Source: Azospirillum brasilense
Lineage (GTDB): Bacteria; Pseudomonadota; Alphaproteobacteria; Azospirillales; Azospirillaceae
DNA: 64,000 nucleotides
Assembly (NCBI RefSeq): GCF_003349955.1
Contig: NZ_QLKQ01000027.1
Coordinates: 1-64,000 of the forward strand
Direction: 5' to 3'
The notes beneath the pieces were generated by a model. It searched no databases, was not told the DNA's origin, and saw only the letters and a program-made list of their open reading frames with translations. Positions within the stretch are counted from its first letter, which is position 1; each line of letters starts with the position of its first letter. This document shows, in pieces, positions 60,552 through 64,000 of the stretch. Position numbers and translations under genes: made by a program.

Positions 60552-61883
60552 ATGCTGCAGGCGAAGCCGCTTCGCTCATCCTCCACCGGCGCGCTGGCCG
60601 GCACCATCCGCGTGCCGGGCGACAAGTCGATTTCGCACCGGTCGCTGATGCTGGGCGCCGTTGCGGTGGGCGAGACCGTCATCCACGGCCTGCTGGAAGG
60701 GGAGGACGTGCTGAACACCGCCGCCGCCATGCGTCTGCTCGGCGCCCAGGCGGAGCGCGGCGGGGACGGCGTGTGGCGCGTGCGCGGCGTCGGTCTGGGC
60801 GGCCTGGCGGAGCCGGCGCAGGTGCTCGACATGGGCAACAGCGGCACGGCGGCGCGCCTGCTGATGGGTCTCGTCGCGTCGCACCCGATCACCTGCGTCT
60901 TCACCGGCGACGCCTCGCTGAACAAGCGCCCGATGGCCCGCGTGACCGGCCCACTGGAGCAGATGGGCGCGCGCTTCGTCGGACGGTCCGGCGGGCGGCT
61001 GCCGCTGGCCGTGGTCGGCAGCGACCGCACCGTTCCGATCACCTACCGCCTGCCGGTGGCCTCCGCCCAGGTGAAGTCGGCGATCATCCTCTGCGGCCTG
61101 AACACCGCCGGCACCACCACCGTGATCGAGGCGGAGCCGACCCGCGACCACACCGAGCTGATGCTGCGCCATTTCGGCGCCACCGTGACGACCGAGCGGA
61201 TGGAGGACGGTGCGCTCGCCGTGTCCGTCGTCGGCCAGCCGGAGCTGACCGGACGCGAGATCGTCGTGCCCGCCGACCCCAGCTCCGCCGCCTTCCCGGC
61301 GGTCGCGGCGCTGCTGCGCCCCGGCTCGGAGCTGCTGCTGCCGGGCGTCGGCATGAACCCGCGCCGCACCGGCCTCTACGACACGCTGGTCGAGATGGGC
61401 GCGAACATCGCCTTCGAGAACCGCCGCGACGAGGCGGGCGAGCCGGTGGCCGACCTGCGGGTCAAGCACGGTCCCCTCAAGGGCATCGTTGTCCCGGCGG
61501 ACCGCGCCCCCAGCATGATCGACGAGTACCCGATCCTCGCCGCCGCCGCCGCCTGCGCGGAAGGCACCACCGTCATGCTCGGCCTGAAGGAGCTGCGCGT
61601 GAAGGAGAGCGACCGCCTCGCCATGGTCGCCGACGGGCTGACCAAGTGCGGCGTGAAGGTCGAGGTCGGGGCCGACGACAGCCTGACCGTCTACGGCACC
61701 GGCACGCCGCCGCAGGGCGGCGCCACCGTCGCCACCGCCATGGACCACCGCATCGCCATGAGCTTCCTGGTGCTGGGCATGGCCACGGCCGAGCCGGTGC
61801 AGGTGGACGACGGCGCCTTCATCGACACCAGCTTCCCCGGCTTCGTCGCCCTGATGAACGGAGTCGGCGCGAAAATCTCATAG
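60552..61883 (+). CDS. aroA: 3-phosphoshikimate 1-carboxyvinyltransferase (EPSP synthase) AroA
   Basis: A 443-residue enzyme of the shikimate pathway joining PEP and shikimate-3-phosphate. Signatures are '[19 protein letters not shown]', '[17 protein letters not shown]', '[20 protein letters not shown]', and the catalytic '[14 protein letters not shown]'. This is the class typical of alphaproteobacteria ('GNSGTAARL', Ala next to the loop Gly). GGGGAG lies upstream of the ATG. Its 3' end abuts the AT-rich insert; the last residues 'GVGAKIS' are short and AT-leaning. It is normally followed by cmk. Confidence 0.97.
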   Translation: MLQAKPLRSSSTGALAGTIRVPGDKSISHRSLMLGAVAVGETVIHGLLEGEDVLNTAAAMRLLGAQAERGGDGVWRVRGVGLGGLAEPAQVLDMGNSGTAARLLMGLVASHPITCVFTGDASLNKRPMARVTGPLEQMGARFVGRSGGRLPLAVVGSDRTVPITYRLPVASAQVKSAIILCGLNTAGTTTVIEAEPTRDHTELMLRHFGATVTTERMEDGALAVSVVGQPELTGREIVVPADPSSAAFPAVAALLRPGSELLLPGVGMNPRRTGLYDTLVEMGANIAFENRRDEAGEPVADLRVKHGPLKGIVVPADRAPSMIDEYPILAAAAACAEGTTVMLGLKELRVKESDRLAMVADGLTKCGVKVEVGADDSLTVYGTGTPPQGGATVATAMDHRIAMSFLVLGMATAEPVQVDDGAFIDTSFPGFVALMNGVGAKIS

Positions 61884-61979
61884 GCTACGGAATTGCATAA
61901 GAGAAAATGCTGTGCTTACTTGTCTATCCAATAAGTCTCGATTGGATGATATCGCAGCATACTATAGTGTGGTGAGGAA

Positions 61980-62324
61980 ATGATGGGTGGACTGGCTGAA
62001 TCGCAATTATTAGGTTATGCGAGATGCGGGACCGATCAAGAGGCCATCGACAGTAAGGCAATAAGAAAGCTCATTTCATGTCTTTGCAGTGAGTTTCCCG
62101 GGAAAATCGAAGCAAAAAAATACGCAATAGGGAATAACTATTATTGGGAGGTTCATTTAAATGGTCAGAATGATAGGAGGCCAAAGCAAATAATCGAAGG
62201 AACCATTCATGTTGCTGAGAAAAAAGGGTTTTTCCAAGAATGGATAACGGACCAGTTTCGTGATTGGTTCCCAGCGAAGAAATGCGCAATTACATTTGTC
62301 GATTGTTGCGCTCGTCGGTTGTAA
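61980..62324 (+). CDS. Unknown protein A of the AT-rich insert
   Basis: A 114-residue, mostly soluble protein I do not recognise. It has 'GTDQEAIDSKAIRKLISCLC', a central 'NNYYWEVHLNGQND', 'IEGTIHVAEKKGFFQEWITD' and a Cys-rich end 'FVDCCARRL'. GTGAGGAA lies right before tandem ATG codons (61980 and 61983). A TACTATAG element about 15 bases upstream may be a -10. It is the first gene of the insert and 39 bases before the next. A toxin, antitoxin or effector role is possible but not shown. Confidence 0.72.
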   Translation: MMGGLAESQLLGYARCGTDQEAIDSKAIRKLISCLCSEFPGKIEAKKYAIGNNYYWEVHLNGQNDRRPKQIIEGTIHVAEKKGFFQEWITDQFRDWFPAKKCAITFVDCCARRL

Positions 62325-62363
62325 ATCCAATCTCTTCTGTCGAAGAACCCAGGGGGGCGTTTT

Positions 62364-63299
62364 ATGAGTTTCTTATATTACGCAGAGTACAAAGAGTTTG
62401 ATGATGTATTCCGCTTATCGGTTTCTGGATTTCCAGATTCCGTCGCGTATGGTGTCGTTGGAAAAGATGATCCGAGCCAATTAGCACAGGATCTGCTTTT
62501 GGTTGGTATTGAGTCTTGTATCAGGAATAGGGAAGCTATTCCGTGTCCATCTCACGAGCCTGATGGTGTTTATTATTCTGTTTGTCTTAAGAAAGAGAAG
62601 GTGATAGAGATAATTAACTCACTTATTCTGGATTTAAGAAATCCCAAGAATACTATTGTTGTAAATAAAGAAGAAATTGCTGAGGATCAGCAGAAAAACT
62701 TTTCTTTCTCAGTAGCAAAGATAAATATACAAGGTCTTACGAATATTGCCACCGAAAAGATGGCGGAGGATGATGCGAAAAAATTTGTTGTAAAGGGTTC
62801 AATGGTTAGCGATGAGTTTGTTAATAGCAATGAAGCAAAAAAAGACAGCATTGGTGGCTTTAAGGGTGTGATCGAGAAAATATACGAATTGGCGTTTAGG
62901 CAATACAGTATAAAGATAAAGCAGAAAATCATTGGAAGGTCGATGCATGCGCCTGTTCTGGGGGTGCTTGATAATTTAGAAGAGAAAGATAATCAAGCAA
63001 GCTTTGCTATGCTCTGTCGGGGTGTTCAGCCTGATCGTTCATGGTTGGTGGTGCCCACTTTCGGTTCGAGTGGTAAAGCAGGTGATGCTGTCTATCACGA
63101 ACATGAAGGGAAAGCCACAGACATTGACATGGTTGTAATGGATAGAAACTTTAGAGAATTTCTGGCTTGGTCTTGTGAGGTGCAGCACAAGACCAAAAAA
63201 CTCCATAAGTCTCCTCATTCGCTTGGAAAGCCTTTAGCGTCAAGTGATTGCAAGTCGCCGATGCAGTTGTACGAATCTCTGTCAACCAATGCTGGATAG
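62364..63299 (+). CDS. Unknown protein B of the AT-rich insert, HicB-like N-terminus
   Basis: A 311-residue protein. Residues about 10-95 resemble HicB antitoxins: 'FRLSVSGFPDSVAYGVVGKD', then 'SQLAQDLLLVGIESCIRNRE', 'AIPCPS', and 'VYYSVCLKKEKVIEIINSLI' in the same order as the strand-strand-helix-'IPxPS'-K-V-helix layout. No HicA partner follows. The rest is a unique domain ('LTNIATEKMAEDDAKKFVVK', 'RQYSIKIKQKIIGRSMHAPV', 'SWLVVPTFGSSGKAGDAVYH', 'IDMVVMDRNFREFLAWSCEV'). AGGGGGG precedes the ATG. HicB likeness is by eye and moderate; the function is unknown. Confidence 0.75.
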   Translation: MSFLYYAEYKEFDDVFRLSVSGFPDSVAYGVVGKDDPSQLAQDLLLVGIESCIRNREAIPCPSHEPDGVYYSVCLKKEKVIEIINSLILDLRNPKNTIVVNKEEIAEDQQKNFSFSVAKINIQGLTNIATEKMAEDDAKKFVVKGSMVSDEFVNSNEAKKDSIGGFKGVIEKIYELAFRQYSIKIKQKIIGRSMHAPVLGVLDNLEEKDNQASFAMLCRGVQPDRSWLVVPTFGSSGKAGDAVYHEHEGKATDIDMVVMDRNFREFLAWSCEVQHKTKKLHKSPHSLGKPLASSDCKSPMQLYESLSTNAG

Positions 63300-63342
63300 A
63301 TGGCTTTGCTGTAAGTTTTCCTAGCTGGGAGAGGAGAAAGAA

Positions 63343-63654
63343 ATGTCTTCGAAGATTGGTGAGAGCAAGAGCATTGATAAGATTTATGAGCTTCTAGAGC
63401 TGTACCAGAGAGTTGATGTGTTTTCAGTTGGTAATGGGGTGAAATGGAAGCGGGGGCTCAGGAATAGAATTAAACCGGAGTACAATGAATTTGCTGTTGT
63501 TGCTGAGATAAGGTCGGAGCCTTTCTTTGATGAGCAAGAGGGGGCTGGCTCTATGTATTATAGGGAGCCGCTTGATCTCCGAATAGCAATTTCTGACGAG
63601 GATGGCGATCTGCAGTTCCTTTGGGTTGACTCGCGGCGCTTCGAAAAAATATGA
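63343..63654 (+). CDS. Unknown protein C of the AT-rich insert
   Basis: A 103-residue protein that looks like a compact beta-rich domain: 'VFSVGNGVKWKRGLRNRIKP', 'EFAVVAEIRSEPFFDEQEG', 'YYREPLDLRIAISDEDGDLQ' and 'WVDSRRFEKI'. The G-x-x-V-x-W-K-x-G-L-x-N-R start and D-S-R-R-F-E end remind me of a small uncharacterised family on plasmids and integrative elements; confidence in that is low. GGAGAGGAG precedes the ATG. It is the third gene of the insert, 37 bases before cmk. Confidence 0.75.
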   Translation: MSSKIGESKSIDKIYELLELYQRVDVFSVGNGVKWKRGLRNRIKPEYNEFAVVAEIRSEPFFDEQEGAGSMYYREPLDLRIAISDEDGDLQFLWVDSRRFEKI

Positions 63655-63690
63655 CTTTGAGCCGAAAGTTATCCAGGAAGCCTTTTTGTA

Positions 63691-64000
63691 GTGAGCATGC
63701 TTAAATCTCTCATCATCACCATCGACGGCCCCGCCGCCGCGGGCAAGGGCACGCTGTCCAAGCGGGTCGCCCGGGCCTACGGCTTCGCGCATCTCGACAC
63801 CGGGGCGCTCTACCGCGCGGTCGGCGTCAGCGTCCTGCGCGCGGGCGGCGACCCGGCCGATGCGGAGGCCGCGGCCCGGGCCGCCCGCGCGCTGCGGCCG
63901 GACGACGGCATCCTGAACGACCCGGCCCTGCGCAACGACGAGGCGGCGCAGGCGGCCTCCAAGGTGGCCGCGGTGCCGGCGGTGCGGGCCGCCCTGCTCG
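63691..64000 (+). CDS. cmk: Cytidylate kinase Cmk (partial, window ends inside)
   Basis: The first 103 residues are visible; the gene continues beyond the window. The P-loop is '[17 protein letters not shown]' and '[12 protein letters not shown]' binds the nucleotide, so it is a (d)CMP kinase. The start may be GTG 63691, ten bases after GGAAG, or ATG 63697. Its first codons (LKSLIITI) are AT-leaning, close to the insert boundary. Confidence 0.95.
   Translation, partial: MSMLKSLIITIDGPAAAGKGTLSKRVARAYGFAHLDTGALYRAVGVSVLRAGGDPADAEAAARAARALRPDDGILNDPALRNDEAAQAASKVAAVPAVRAALL

Larger units (their letters stand above)
61884..63690 (+). mobile_element. AT-rich foreign insert between aroA and cmk
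   Basis: Composition drops abruptly. Counted by hand, 62101-62160 has 19 G/C of 60, against 42 of 60 at 61741-61800 in aroA. Codon use changes to A/T-ending codons and the pattern returns to normal inside cmk. Three co-directional genes fill the insert. No integrase, transposase, tRNA or clear inverted repeats are seen. The 7-base word AAATCTC occurs in the last codons of aroA (61873-61879) and again just inside cmk (63703-63709), a possible but weak junction repeat. aroA and cmk are commonly adjacent in alphaproteobacteria, so this looks like an acquired cargo. Confidence 0.75.

Overview
The window is GC-rich alphaproteobacterial chromosome. Gene content and protein character (SecA, MscL, CobD, MtnA, AcnA, AroA, a FliQ homologue, ActP with its DUF485 partner, TIGR02300/FYDLN and DUF1150 proteins) point to a member of the Rhodospirillales, most likely Azospirillum or a close relative. 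The genus is inferred from overall likeness, not from a search. Genes are tightly packed, often joined by ATGA-type overlaps, and GTG/TTG starts are common. No rRNA, CRISPR array, transposase or phage gene was seen.

Layout. 1-7 kb: a parvulin-type PPIase diverges from secA; mscL and a DEAD-box RNA helicase with a long leader follow. A 171-bp inverted-repeat structure then separates the helicase from cobD. 7-14 kb: an ankyrin protein, a CydP-like membrane peptide, a stress-type protein, a UreH/DsbD-like membrane protein, a BioC/NDUFAF5-type methyltransferase, a lone fliQ, comF, a grxC-nitrilase pair, and mntP behind what reads as a yybP-ykoY manganese riboswitch. 14-23 kb: a methyltransferase, a DUF1178 protein, the yjcH-actP acetate uptake operon with a DUF294/CBS nucleotidyltransferase-like regulator and a degenerate DnaQ-like protein, an HWE-type histidine kinase and mtnA.

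23-31 kb: a carotenoid locus with aldehyde dehydrogenase, two CrtN/CrtP-like desaturase/oxidases, a PlsC-like acyltransferase, a family 2 glycosyltransferase and a DUF2141 protein. The set matches a staphyloxanthin-type C30 glyco-carotenoid pathway, without a local squalene/dehydrosqualene synthase. 31-45 kb: a DnaQ exonuclease, a NUDIX hydrolase, a methyltransferase, an ABC solute-binding protein, aconitase, an O-acyltransferase with an SGNH domain, a membrane LytTR protein next to an uncharacterised helical protein, DUF1150, an Hsp20 behind a sigma-32-like promoter, and a GtrA/GtrB-like pair. 45-53 kb: two large hybrid histidine kinases and a REC-GGDEF diguanylate cyclase, all co-directional. 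53-61 kb: two MoeA-family proteins (one fused to a periplasmic-binding-like domain), pirin, a Cys-rich small protein, tRNA-Ala(GGC), a FYDLN-type acidic protein, gamma-glutamyltransferase and aroA.

61.9-63.7 kb: a sharply AT-rich insert with three co-directional genes of unknown function sits between aroA and cmk, genes that are normally adjacent. Its middle gene has an N-terminus resembling HicB antitoxins. This is the clearest foreign DNA in the window and the best candidate for an undescribed system. The window ends inside cmk.
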